This document shows, piece by piece, positions 1 to 7,289 of a stretch of 64,000 nucleotides of DNA. The position numbers were made by a program, and so were the translations under genes. The DNA comes from an uncultured Alistipes sp. Its GTDB lineage: Bacteria; Bacteroidota; Bacteroidia; Bacteroidales; Rikenellaceae. The notes beneath the pieces were generated by a model. The model searched no databases, was not told the origin of the DNA, and saw only the letters and a program-made list of their open reading frames with translations. Where the stretch lies: the NCBI GenBank assembly GCA_944322005.1, contig CALUNL010000007.1, forward strand, positions 1 through 64,000, in the 5' to 3' direction. The stretch's first letter is position 1; each line of letters opens with the position of its first letter.

Positions 1-46
<46 letters not shown>

Positions 47-196
47 AAAAATTATAATGTATCGTTAGAGTCCTGACCGATTTTCATTTCAAAAAGAAAT
101 GACGGATAAATACTACATTTTCTCTCTAAAATTACCAGTAAATCAAAGAACCGTTTCCAAAATTCCGAGCCCCTGTTTTCAGGGCGGAAAGTGGTG
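47..196 (-). promoter_or_regulatory. rRNA operon leader with boxA-like sequence and small hairpin
   Basis: This is the transcribed spacer between the proximal rRNA promoter and 16S. On the minus strand it contains GGTTCTTTGATTTA (139-152), which resembles the boxA antitermination motif of rRNA leaders. It also has a perfect 7-bp hairpin with a 5-nt loop (84-102). Assignment as antitermination or processing signals is inferred from position and similarity only. Confidence 0.55.
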
Positions 197-228
197 CAAA
201 GATACATCGTCTTTTTCGAACCACCAAA
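197..228 (-). promoter_or_regulatory. rRNA promoter, proximal (P2)
   Basis: On the minus strand TTTG (225-228) is separated by exactly 20 nt from TATCTTTG (197-204). This is a perfect match to the Bacteroidetes primary sigma factor consensus TTTG-N19-21-TAnnTTTG. It lies about 150 nt upstream of the 16S 5' end. Confidence 0.85.
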
Positions 229-335
229 TTTTGAAAGAACTTTTTTGCAATTTTTTGACCCCGCTCGCTTCGCCTCAAATCATCTCTGAAATATCGGAAT
301 CATCGATCGGATGGCCTATTTCCTGATTGCGGGTG

Positions 336-366
336 CAAATATACAGACTATTTCATAAAGTGCAAA
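336..366 (-). promoter_or_regulatory. rRNA promoter, distal (P1)
   Basis: On the minus strand TTTG (363-366) is followed after 19 nt by TATATTTG (336-343), again a consensus match. Upstream of it (367-440) the DNA is strongly A/T-rich, which could act as an UP-like element. Tandem strong promoters are usual for rRNA operons. Confidence 0.8.
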
Positions 367-643
367 TATTTCCGCAATCTTTTTTGTAATTTTTTTTAAT
401 AATTTCCGATACTTATATTATATATAATATATACCTAATAAATAATGGCGCAAACTTTATCCATACATGTTCTTCCGTATGTCCGTAAATAGTGAACTGC
501 AGCCAAACAGCCGGCAGCGCAGGTTAGGGTGAGGGCAATGCCTATCTCAACCAAGCCTGCATCAAATACAAACAAAGGGTTCCAGGCGCAAGCGAATCGG
601 GGATGGGTAAGTTTGTATCTGCGACCCTGTTTTGGCACATTTG

Positions 644-813
644 GGTAATACACGGCGTGGTTCTGCACAGCCGAACGTCGAAAACATCCGTTTTCATTTG
701 GCTCTGCACTCACCTTTCACTATATTTGGATAATATAGGAGGCAGTTCGGCATAGCCAAATATTGAAAACATCCTTTTTCATTTGGCTCTGCACTCACCT
801 TTCACTATATTTG
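644..813 (-). repeat. Intergenic palindromic repeat, two tandem 85-bp units (locus A)
   Basis: Two units, 729-813 and 644-728, repeat with an 85-bp period on the minus strand. Each begins CAAATATAGTGAAAGG, then TGAGTGCAGAGCCAAATG, a GAAAA...TTTTC core and a return arm resembling ATTTGGCT. The outer unit forms a hairpin between AGCCAAAT (754-761) and ATTTGGCT (781-788); the inner unit is degenerate on its far arm. Related units occur at 3466-3554 and 42864-43031. Read outward on the plus strand, each unit carries TTTG-N20-TATATTTG (782-813 and 697-728). Confidence 0.85.
782..813 (+). promoter_or_regulatory. Repeat-borne promoter of the gene at 830
   Basis: TTTG (782-785) and TATATTTG (806-813) are separated by exactly 20 nt. 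Both boxes lie inside the outer repeat unit: the -33 box is part of the palindrome arm and the -7 box is the end of the unit. The downstream ATG is at 830, leaving a very short leader. A second identical promoter sits one unit further upstream at 697-728. Confidence 0.7.
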
Positions 814-829
814 CAAAAATGCGATTGGA

Positions 830-1219
830 ATGATTGTTCTTTTGACGATAGCAATATGTGTGGCGGCGGTATGTATGGTACTTGTTCCGCTGCGTGCACG
901 CAAACGAAGGAGGTATCTGCGTGACAACGAAAGGTTGTCTGGGCGATGGTCCGTCATGCAGGATAGTGAAAAGTCCGACACCCCGGCCACAATGGTTTTC
1001 GGTCCCGGCTGTGCCGGATATACGGAACGAGGTGACGAACTGGAGACCTTTGCCTATGCCGTCCGCGGCAACCGGCTCACCTTGTCATCATGTGGGAAGG
1101 ATACGCACTACAGTCTGCATACGAGGAATTCGGACGAGGTAGAGTTGCGGCCTTACCGTCGTCATCAGAGTGTAAAGGGCCAAGCAGGCATGCGATTGCA
1201 TCGCTTTGCCGATTGGTAG
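830..1219 (+). CDS. Small membrane-anchored hypothetical protein, possibly lipocalin-like
   Basis: 129 residues. An N-terminal hydrophobic segment (about residues 2-20) is followed by a very basic stretch (RARKRRRYLR). This suggests a single membrane anchor with the basic side in the cytoplasm, or an uncleaved signal. The rest (residues 37-107) has the alternating pattern GRWSV...MVFGPGCAGYTERGD...FAYAVRGNRLTLSS...YSLHTRNSDEVEL, reminiscent of lipocalin-like beta-barrel domains; I cannot assign a family. An ATG at 819 opens only a four-codon frame that overlaps this start as ATGA. The promoter comes from the adjacent repeat. The gene stands alone, convergent with galK. Confidence 0.6.
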   Translation: MIVLLTIAICVAAVCMVLVPLRARKRRRYLRDNERLSGRWSVMQDSEKSDTPATMVFGPGCAGYTERGDELETFAYAVRGNRLTLSSCGKDTHYSLHTRNSDEVELRPYRRHQSVKGQAGMRLHRFADW

Positions 1220-1291
1220 GACAGTTGTCCGTATCATATGGCAGGGGCGGGAGAATATATCTTCCGCCCCTGCCTTATTCTATTGAACAGA

Positions 1292-2431
1292 CTACTCCAG
1301 CCTGCGCGCTCCATCGGATATGGTTATACCGTATATCTTCGGCTCATGGCCGTATTTGGCGGCAAACTCTTTTACTGCCCGCTGGACGAATCCATCGTAC
1401 AGCTCGTTCTTAACAAGGTTTATAGTGCAACCGCCGAATCCTCCGCCCATGATTCTCGACCCGCTTACGCCGCACTCCCTTGCAATTTCGACAAGGAAGT
1501 CGAGCTCCTCGCAGCTGACCTCATATTCACGTGAAAGTCCCTCATGCGTGCGATACATGCACTCTCCGACTTTTTCGTAGTCGTCGTGAAGCAGGGCGTC
1601 GCAGACTGTCAGCACACGCTGTTTTTCGCCGATGACATATGCGGCACGCCTGTAATCCTCTTCCGATATGCGTTCCTTTATCGCCTCGAGATCCGGCATC
1701 TCGGCATCGCGCAACGTCTCCACTCCGAGCGCGGCTGCCACCCGTTCACAAGAGGCACGGCGCTGGTTGTAAGGCGACCCGACAAGTTCGTGCTTTACCA
1801 CCGAGTTCACAAGCATCAGACGGTAGCCGTGAGGATCGAACGGGAAGTACTGGAACTCCATGGAACGGCAGTCAAGGCGCATCAGATTACCCTTCTTTCC
1901 GAAAACGGAGGCGAACTGGTCCATTATTCCGCAGTTCACTCCGACATAATGGTGTTCGGACATCTGCCCGGCACGCGCAAGCTCGAACTTGTCGATGCGT
2001 CCGTCGGCAAACATCTCGTTCAATGCATATGCGAATGCGCTTTCGAGTGCGGCCGAGGACGACATTCCGGCACCGAGAGGTACGTCACCGGCAAACGCGC
2101 AGTCGAAACCCTGCACCTCGACTCCGAGTTTCTGCATTTCACGGCAAACGCCGAATATGTATCTTGCCCACGGCTTCTCCGGCAGATCCTCTTCGCGCAG
2201 GCCGAACTCAGCCATCTCTCCGAAGTCCATGGAGAAGGCCCTTGCACGGTCGGTGCCGTTTGCGCGTATGGCTACCGTTATACCGAAGTCAACGGCTCCC
2301 GGAAAGACGAATCCGCCATTGTAGTCGGTGTGTTCACCTATCAGGTTTATGCGTCCGGGTGCAGCATATATGTCGCAACGGCCGGGAAAGTGGTCGGCGA
2401 AAGCCCTTTTTACGAGAATGTTGTCAATCAT
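1292..2431 (-). CDS. galK: Galactokinase
   Basis: 379 residues, the usual GalK length. It phosphorylates D-galactose to galactose-1-phosphate with ATP (Leloir pathway, cytoplasm). The GHMP-kinase signature motifs are present: the galactokinase motif GRINLIGEHTDYNGG at residues 26-40, and the glycine/serine-rich ATP loop PLGAGMSSSAALE near 115-128. The C-terminal motif GGGFGGCTINLV is also seen. The start is the ATG at 2431; longer in-frame starts lie upstream, close to the predicted -7 element (2498-2505). No other gal genes are adjacent. Confidence 0.96.
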   Translation of the reverse strand: MIDNILVKRAFADHFPGRCDIYAAPGRINLIGEHTDYNGGFVFPGAVDFGITVAIRANGTDRARAFSMDFGEMAEFGLREEDLPEKPWARYIFGVCREMQKLGVEVQGFDCAFAGDVPLGAGMSSSAALESAFAYALNEMFADGRIDKFELARAGQMSEHHYVGVNCGIMDQFASVFGKKGNLMRLDCRSMEFQYFPFDPHGYRLMLVNSVVKHELVGSPYNQRRASCERVAAALGVETLRDAEMPDLEAIKERISEEDYRRAAYVIGEKQRVLTVCDALLHDDYEKVGECMYRTHEGLSREYEVSCEELDFLVEIARECGVSGSRIMGGGFGGCTINLVKNELYDGFVQRAVKEFAAKYGHEPKIYGITISDGARRLE

Positions 2432-2497
2432 GATGTATGGAATTTTGTGTTTTGCGTCCCTTTTGCAGTTTTCGTAACCGATGTCTGGACGTTTTGT

Positions 2498-2505
2498 CAA
2501 AGATA
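2498..2505 (-). promoter_or_regulatory. galK -7 promoter element
   Basis: TATCTTTG on the minus strand matches the Bacteroidetes -7 consensus about 67 nt upstream of the chosen galK ATG. No clear TTTG -33 box is seen at the expected distance, so strength may be low or activator-dependent. Confidence 0.45.
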
Positions 2506-2673
2506 GCAAAAATCTTCATTCCGCGTACATAATATCCACGCTGTTAGGCAGATTTATCTGTCTTCGGAATGCCGCTTAAACGCGTTCCGGAGGGACATGC
2601 ATGCGAATATCGGCAAAAAGGATCGGTTTTTTCTTGCAAAGAGATGTTTTTTTACTACCTTTGTAGCGCAAAA

Positions 2674-2754
2674 GCCCAGATGGCGAAATGGTAGACGCGC
2701 TCGTTTCAGGTGCGAGTGTTGAAAGACGTGTAGGTTCGACTCCTATTCTGGGCA
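2674..2754 (+). tRNA. tRNA-Leu (anticodon CAG)
   Basis: The acceptor arms GCCCAGA and TCTGGGC pair perfectly with discriminator A. The anticodon loop TTCAGGT carries CAG, reading CUG. There is a long class II variable arm (GTTGAAAGACG region) and a T loop GGTTCGACTCC. CCA is not encoded. A promoter TACCTTTG lies just upstream (2657-2664), and a strong terminator follows. Confidence 0.95.
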
Positions 2755-2756
2755 CT

Positions 2757-2797
2757 GAAAAGGCCGACGTGAAAACGCCGGCCTTTTCGTTTTATTA
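2757..2797 (+). terminator. Terminator after tRNA-Leu(CAG)
   Basis: The hairpin AAAAGGCCG(A)CGT-gaaa-ACG(C)CGGCCTTTT with one internal mismatch begins 3 nt after the tRNA and is followed by a T-rich run. The A-rich 5' flank means it could also stop leftward transcription. Confidence 0.85.
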
Positions 2798-2834
2798 CAC
2801 CTGAACTTATTGCGTGATCCCCGTCAGGCCTGCC

Positions 2835-3440
2835 TCAACTGAAATACTTGTGCTGGAACACTATCAGATATACGGCCGCAACGGATATGTAGGTGTCGGC
2901 AAGATTGAATATCGGTCCGAAGAAATATCCCTGTGAGTCGGTCAGGAAACTGAGCCACGAAGGACACCATGACCATTTGAACAGCGGGAAGTAGAACATG
3001 TCGACCACGCGTCCCATCATGAACGGGGCATATCCCCCTCCGAAATGCGCCACTGTTTCAGGCGTGGATGCGGAGAAGATCACTCCGTACAGTGCGCTGT
3101 CTATTATGTTTCCCAAGGCTCCGGCGATGATGAGCGACATGCCTATCAGTATCCCTTTCGGGGCCTTGCGCCTGGAGATATGCACGGTATACCATATCAG
3201 CGCTATCACCAGCGCCACGCGCAGCAGGCTCAACAGCACCTTTCCCCAGTCGAACCCTCCGTCGTTGGCAAGCTGCATTCCGAACGCCGCGCCGTTGTTC
3301 TCGACAAACCGGAGCTGGAACCAGTCGCGGACGATGACGATGCTCTCCTCGAGCCTCATGTGGGTCTTTACCCATATCTTCAGAGCCTGATCGAGTACAA
3401 TCAGCAAGGCCGTAAATATTGCAAGATGTTTTATCTTCAT
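2835..3440 (-). CDS. lspA: Lipoprotein signal peptidase (signal peptidase II)
   Basis: 201 residues with four hydrophobic segments, an inner-membrane aspartyl protease that removes signal peptides from prolipoproteins at the lipobox Cys. Family motifs: VLDQALK (15-21), FVENNGAAFG (45-54), GALGNIID (107-114), GRVVDMFYF (143-151) and FNLADTYIS (178-187). The catalytic Asp pair is expected at D147 and D182. An extended loop between GNIID and GRVVD (about 116-142) makes it longer than the 160-170 residue proteobacterial enzymes, as in other Bacteroidetes. In many relatives lspA follows ileS-dksA; here it sits alone some 50 kb away, with its promoter inside repeat locus B. Confidence 0.95.
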   Translation of the reverse strand: MKIKHLAIFTALLIVLDQALKIWVKTHMRLEESIVIVRDWFQLRFVENNGAAFGMQLANDGGFDWGKVLLSLLRVALVIALIWYTVHISRRKAPKGILIGMSLIIAGALGNIIDSALYGVIFSASTPETVAHFGGGYAPFMMGRVVDMFYFPLFKWSWCPSWLSFLTDSQGYFFGPIFNLADTYISVAAVYLIVFQHKYFS

Positions 3441-3465
3441 TGTTTGTCTGTTTGTTGTGCGGTCA

Positions 3466-3497
3466 CAAATATAGTGAAAGGTGAGTGCAGAGCCAAA
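3466..3497 (-). promoter_or_regulatory. Repeat-borne promoter of lspA
   Basis: On the minus strand TTTG (3494-3497) and TATATTTG (3466-3473) are separated by exactly 20 nt. Both boxes are inside the repeat unit. The lspA ATG follows 25 nt downstream of the -7 element. No other promoter-like sequence is seen between the repeat and lspA. Confidence 0.75.
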
Positions 3498-3554
3498 TGA
3501 AAACGGATGTTTTCAATATTTGGCTCTGCCGAACCGCATCCTATATTATTTAAG
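3466..3554 (+). repeat. Intergenic palindromic repeat, one unit (locus B)
   Basis: Begins CAAATATAGTGAAAGG (3466-3481), identical to locus A. It contains the best-preserved palindrome: GCAGAGCCAAAT (3487-3498) pairs perfectly with ATTTGGCTCTGC (3518-3529) around an inner GAAAAC/GTTTTC stem. It ends near CCTATATTATTTAAG. It lies between the divergent genes lspA and the first glycosyltransferase. Short frames opening with a GTG inside the repeat (MSAEPNENGCF...) are shared with locus A and are probably repeat artefacts, not genes. Confidence 0.85.
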
Positions 3555-3693
3555 TATAGCGAAAACCGGGTCCGGAAGCAAAGAAAACTCCGCAGGCGGA
3601 GCGCACGGATTCGCATATGGGCCAAAACGGAGGACAATTAGGCCGTTATGGCAAAAAAACACCGAGCCACTCCAATAGTATGATAATTAGTAT

Positions 3694-3701
3694 TATATTT
3701 G
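3694..3701 (+). promoter_or_regulatory. -7 element of the glycosyltransferase operon
   Basis: TATATTTG lies 24 nt before the ATG at 3726. The -33 region has no good TTTG match at 19-21 nt. This element shows that the upstream in-frame TTG at 3699 cannot be the start. Confidence 0.55.
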
Positions 3702-3725
3702 TGGACCGAATATAAAAAGAATATC

Positions 3726-4664
3726 ATGGTCTCCGTCATTGTTCCGAACTATTGCCACGAGCCATATCTGAAAGAGAGGCTGGACAGCATTCTTTCGCAG
3801 ACATACGAAGACTTCGAGCTGATAATCCTCGACGACTGTTCCAACGACCGCTCGCGCGACGTCATCGAGCAGTACAGGTCGAATCCCCACGTAAGCCATA
3901 TCGTATATAACGAGAAAAACAGCGGCTCCACATTCATCCAGTGGGAACGCGGCTTCGAACTTGCACGCGGACGCTACATATGGATTGCCGAGAGCGACGA
4001 CGTTGCACGGCCGACATTCCTTGAGGAGTGTGTCAGGGCTCTCGATGAGAGCCGGGACGGGAAGAGCCCGGTCCTGGCATTCACCGACTGCGAGTACATA
4101 GACTCGCATGGAAAGTTCCTCCATGCGACAAGGCTCTCCCGCGAACTCGCCGGACGGCGGCGCGGAGGCGTCACACGCTTCGGCAGCCGCTTCTTCCTCA
4201 CGCAACGGCTGATGTACCAGAACTATATCCTCAACGCAAGTATGGCTGTATTCCGCAAGGATGCCATTCCAAAGGAGAGGGAGTATGCGTCGTACCGTTA
4301 TGTCGGGGACTGGCTCTTCTGGCTCGGGGTAACCATGAATGGCGACGTGGCATACATAGACAAGCCTCTCGACGGATTCCGGCAGCATGGTGACAACACC
4401 ACGGCAAAATCGACCCGCGGAGGCCGCAACTTCGACGAGATACAGCGAATACTCAGATACATGCTGCCGCGGCTCGGCATGCCGGCCGGATATGCGGCAT
4501 TCATGTACGGCAAGTTCTTCATCCGGATAAACCGCCACAAGCGCAGCAACCCCGATTTCAACGACGTATACCGCCGTTGGACGGCCGATGCGCCGCATCC
4601 GCGCCTCTGCATTATGTGGTACCGGGTCGCCAAGCTCCTCGGCATATACAAACACTCACACTGA
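3726..4664 (+). CDS. Family 2 glycosyltransferase (first of three)
   Basis: 312 residues with a GT-A fold at the N-terminus: VSVIVPNYCHEPYLKERLDS (residues 2-21), the UDP-binding region LILDDCSNDRS, and a DXD-type metal motif in AESDDVARP near residue 90. The C-terminal half has DWLFWLG and DGFRQHGDN segments typical of inverting GT2 enzymes. The donor and acceptor cannot be told. It heads a plus-strand group of three GT2 genes (gaps of 7 and 1 nt), probably one operon for a surface glycan such as LPS or capsule. Several convergent antisense frames are shadows. Confidence 0.88.
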   Translation: MVSVIVPNYCHEPYLKERLDSILSQTYEDFELIILDDCSNDRSRDVIEQYRSNPHVSHIVYNEKNSGSTFIQWERGFELARGRYIWIAESDDVARPTFLEECVRALDESRDGKSPVLAFTDCEYIDSHGKFLHATRLSRELAGRRRGGVTRFGSRFFLTQRLMYQNYILNASMAVFRKDAIPKEREYASYRYVGDWLFWLGVTMNGDVAYIDKPLDGFRQHGDNTTAKSTRGGRNFDEIQRILRYMLPRLGMPAGYAAFMYGKFFIRINRHKRSNPDFNDVYRRWTADAPHPRLCIMWYRVAKLLGIYKHSH

Positions 4665-4671
4665 AGGGCAC

Positions 4672-5622
4672 ATGAAGGTTTCCGTAATAATCCCCGTCTA
4701 CAATACGGCGGAGTATCTGCCGCAATGTCTCGACAGCGTAACAGCGCAAAGCCACTCCGACCTCGAGATAATCGCCGTCGATGACGGTTCGACCGACTCT
4801 TCGGCGGAGATACTGCAACGCCATGCGGCAACCGACGGCCGTCTGCGCGTAATCTCGCAACCGAACCGCGGCGTAAGCGCAGCACGCAATGCGGCACTCG
4901 ATGCGGCAACCGGCGAATATGTGGTGTTCGTCGACAGCGACGACTGCATCGACCGCGACCACATAAGCCTCATGGCCGGACTCGCAAGGCCCGACAATGC
5001 GGTATTCACAGGAACCGTAAGGCTCGACGGCGGGCACAAATCCACGGTTGACGTACCGGAACTGGAGGGCTTGACGACACGCGAAGCCATAATCGCGCTG
5101 CGCCGGGCACAATATTTCGGATGGGTATACAACAACATCTTCTCGATGGAGATAATCCGGCGTGAGGGACTCCGTTTCGACGAATCGATGCGCATTCACG
5201 AGGACGAAGAGTTCAAGGCCCGCTACATGCGCCACGTATCGTCGATAGCGTCCACCGGGACGGCCACATACCTCTACACGGTGCGCAAGAACAGCGCCGT
5301 TCACACCCAAAGGCGCATGGAATCCGCCGTTGCGGCATACCGCAGGCTCTACGACAGTCTGTACGATGCCCTGCCCGACGGAGAGAACCGTTACCTGTCG
5401 GCCCGGATATTCCTGCAGCAGTGTGCCGCGGCACTTCGCAGGAGGTACACCGAAAGGGTGTTTGCAGAGACGATGTACGCATTGCAATGCTACCTCAACT
5501 CATCCCCCGAAAAATTCATCCGCGACGGGCGCGACCGCAAGGTACTGCGCCGTTCGCGCATCATATTCGCCTGTCACGGCAGGCCGTACATACTTACAAC
5601 CCTCAAATTGTTCCACCTCTGA
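4672..5622 (+). CDS. Family 2 glycosyltransferase (second of three)
   Basis: 316 residues. The GT-A domain starts at once (MKVSVIIPVYNTAEYLPQCL) with IIAVDDGSTDSS near residues 33-44 and the DXD-type motif FVDSDDC near residue 87. SAARNAAL precedes the DXD motif, as usual for GT2. The C-terminal region has IHEDEEFKARY, a candidate catalytic-base segment. The start ATG at 4672 lies 7 nt after the previous stop, so translation is probably coupled. Product specificity is unknown. Confidence 0.88.
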   Translation: MKVSVIIPVYNTAEYLPQCLDSVTAQSHSDLEIIAVDDGSTDSSAEILQRHAATDGRLRVISQPNRGVSAARNAALDAATGEYVVFVDSDDCIDRDHISLMAGLARPDNAVFTGTVRLDGGHKSTVDVPELEGLTTREAIIALRRAQYFGWVYNNIFSMEIIRREGLRFDESMRIHEDEEFKARYMRHVSSIASTGTATYLYTVRKNSAVHTQRRMESAVAAYRRLYDSLYDALPDGENRYLSARIFLQQCAAALRRRYTERVFAETMYALQCYLNSSPEKFIRDGRDRKVLRRSRIIFACHGRPYILTTLKLFHL

Positions 5623-5623
5623 C

Positions 5624-6409
5624 ATGAAGACAACCCTCATAATCTCGACCTACAACTGGGAACGGGCACTCTCCCTCTGCCTGGAATCCGTAGCACGGCA
5701 GCAACGCATGCCGGACGAAGTGCTGATTGCCGACGACGGCTCGCGCGAGCCTACGCGCCTGCTTGTCGAGAGCATCGCATCGACATTCCCGGTTCCCCTG
5801 CGCCACATATGGCACGAAGATCTCGGATTCCGCCTCTCGGCCATACGCAACCGTGCAATGGCTGCCGCCGAAGGCGACTATCTCATACAGATCGACGGCG
5901 ACCTGATTCTCCACCCGCAGTTCATCGAAGATCACATCTCTGCCGCCGAACGCGGATTCTTCGTCGTGGGCTCACGTGTGGTGCTCGGGGAGAAGATCTC
6001 AGCAGGGCTGCTCGACGGTTCGGTCTCCCCACAGGAGTTGGGAACATTCTCGCCGGACCTGCGCAACCGCAGCAACAGCGTACGGTGCCGCATGCTGTCC
6101 CGGCTGTTCCGCCTGAGGCGCGGCCACGGTGCCCGCGGATGCAACATGGCATTCTGGCGCGACGACGTGAAAATGGTGAACGGATATGACGAAATGATGA
6201 CCGGATGGGGGCACGAGGACAGCGAGTTCGCCGAACGCCTGCGCAACGCGGGAATAAGACAGCACTCGCTCAAGTTCGGCGGCATAGCATACCACCTCCA
6301 CCACGGACAGTCGTCACGCGAACACGAAAACGTCAACCTGGATATCCTTCGGAATACGGTCGAAAGCCGCAAGGTAAGGTGCGAAAATGGGATCGACGCC
6401 TACCTGTGA
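5624..6409 (+). CDS. Family 2 glycosyltransferase with galactosyltransferase-type C-terminus (third of three)
   Basis: 261 residues. N-terminal GT2 domain: TLIISTYNWERALSLCLES, VLIADDGSREPT, DGDLILHPQF (DXD). The C-terminal segment GCNMAFWRDD...GYDEMMTGWGHEDSEFAERL carries the WGHEDSE signature of the Glyco_transf_7C region of galactosyl/GalNAc transferases, so a hexose or N-acetylhexosamine donor is likely (inference). It begins 1 nt after the previous stop. Its last 10 nt overlap the end of the convergent gene on the other strand. Confidence 0.88.
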   Translation: MKTTLIISTYNWERALSLCLESVARQQRMPDEVLIADDGSREPTRLLVESIASTFPVPLRHIWHEDLGFRLSAIRNRAMAAAEGDYLIQIDGDLILHPQFIEDHISAAERGFFVVGSRVVLGEKISAGLLDGSVSPQELGTFSPDLRNRSNSVRCRMLSRLFRLRRGHGARGCNMAFWRDDVKMVNGYDEMMTGWGHEDSEFAERLRNAGIRQHSLKFGGIAYHLHHGQSSREHENVNLDILRNTVESRKVRCENGIDAYL

Positions 6410-7200
6410 GGGTCGATGAAGCGCTGCCAGAACTTGTAGTAGCGTGACTTCGACCAGGCATGGCAGCTGAACGGCAGACGGCCGTCGGTAAGCTTGTAGC
6501 AGTAGGCCGGGTTGGTGTCGAACGAGAAGTCGAGCGCACGCCGCACCGTCGGATAGCGGAACCCCTTCGGAATCAGGGCCCAGAAGACATCCTCGTTGTA
6601 GAGGTGGTGTGTGCGGCCCGTAAAGTACTCTATCTGCTCGCGGTATGCCCTGCAGGCCTCGCGAAAACTGTCCACACGGCGCAGCGACAATCCGCCGTTG
6701 CCTATCTTCTCGAAACGGGACTGTCGGAGCAGCTTCATCCCATGCTCCAGCATCATCCGCCGCAACGCAAGGTAATGCCGTATGACCGGCCAGCCGTATA
6801 TGTCGCGCTTGAGCCACGGAGCGCCGATATAATCGTAGCCCTCGTCGCACCACTGCTCGAGTTCATCCCTGAAGACCCAGGCGTCGGTCTGGCACAGCAA
6901 TATGTACTCGGCATCGGAAAATAGGTCGTAAAACTCCGCAGAGAGCATCATGCGGTTGTATCCGGCAATGCCGTTCCTGCGGCCGAGCCACTCGTCGGAC
7001 ACGCGCACGATCTCACACGACACGCCGGCCGGGATCTGTCTCAACGCCTCGTCGCCCGAAATTCCGTGCGGCATCACCAGCACTATCGGATAACGGTTCA
7101 GCACTGACGTATTGTTGCGAATGGACATACGCTCCCGTTCGGACAACTCGTCCGAGTATATCGGTATCACCACCTTGGCCTTGTATCTCTTCTCCGACAT
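6400..7200 (-). CDS. DUF5672-type putative glycosyltransferase
   Basis: 266 residues from the ATG at 7200 (a TTG nine bases upstream is less likely). Recognisable family blocks: ILLCQTDAWVFRDELEQWC, GYDYIGAPWL, KIGNGGLSLRRV and a later EDVFWALIPK. These match the DUF5672 family, which structurally resembles GT-A glycosyltransferases and occurs in glycan loci; the exact reaction is unknown. It is convergent with the three GT2 genes and overlaps the last by 10 nt, so the four probably serve one pathway although they need two promoters. Confidence 0.75.
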   Translation of the reverse strand: MSEKRYKAKVVIPIYSDELSERERMSIRNNTSVLNRYPIVLVMPHGISGDEALRQIPAGVSCEIVRVSDEWLGRRNGIAGYNRMMLSAEFYDLFSDAEYILLCQTDAWVFRDELEQWCDEGYDYIGAPWLKRDIYGWPVIRHYLALRRMMLEHGMKLLRQSRFEKIGNGGLSLRRVDSFREACRAYREQIEYFTGRTHHLYNEDVFWALIPKGFRYPTVRRALDFSFDTNPAYCYKLTDGRLPFSCHAWSKSRYYKFWQRFIDPHR

Positions 7201-7289
7201 TGCTTTCAAAAAGTCTCTGTTCCGCTTCCGTCACCCGTCAGGTCCGAGACGGCAAGCACGCATTTACAAAACAATATATAAATATAGCC

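Noticed and set aside
644-813. Repeat units as ends of an insertion sequence
   Set aside because: No transposase gene or target-site duplication is seen; the units are tandem and non-coding. Non-autonomous mobility remains possible.
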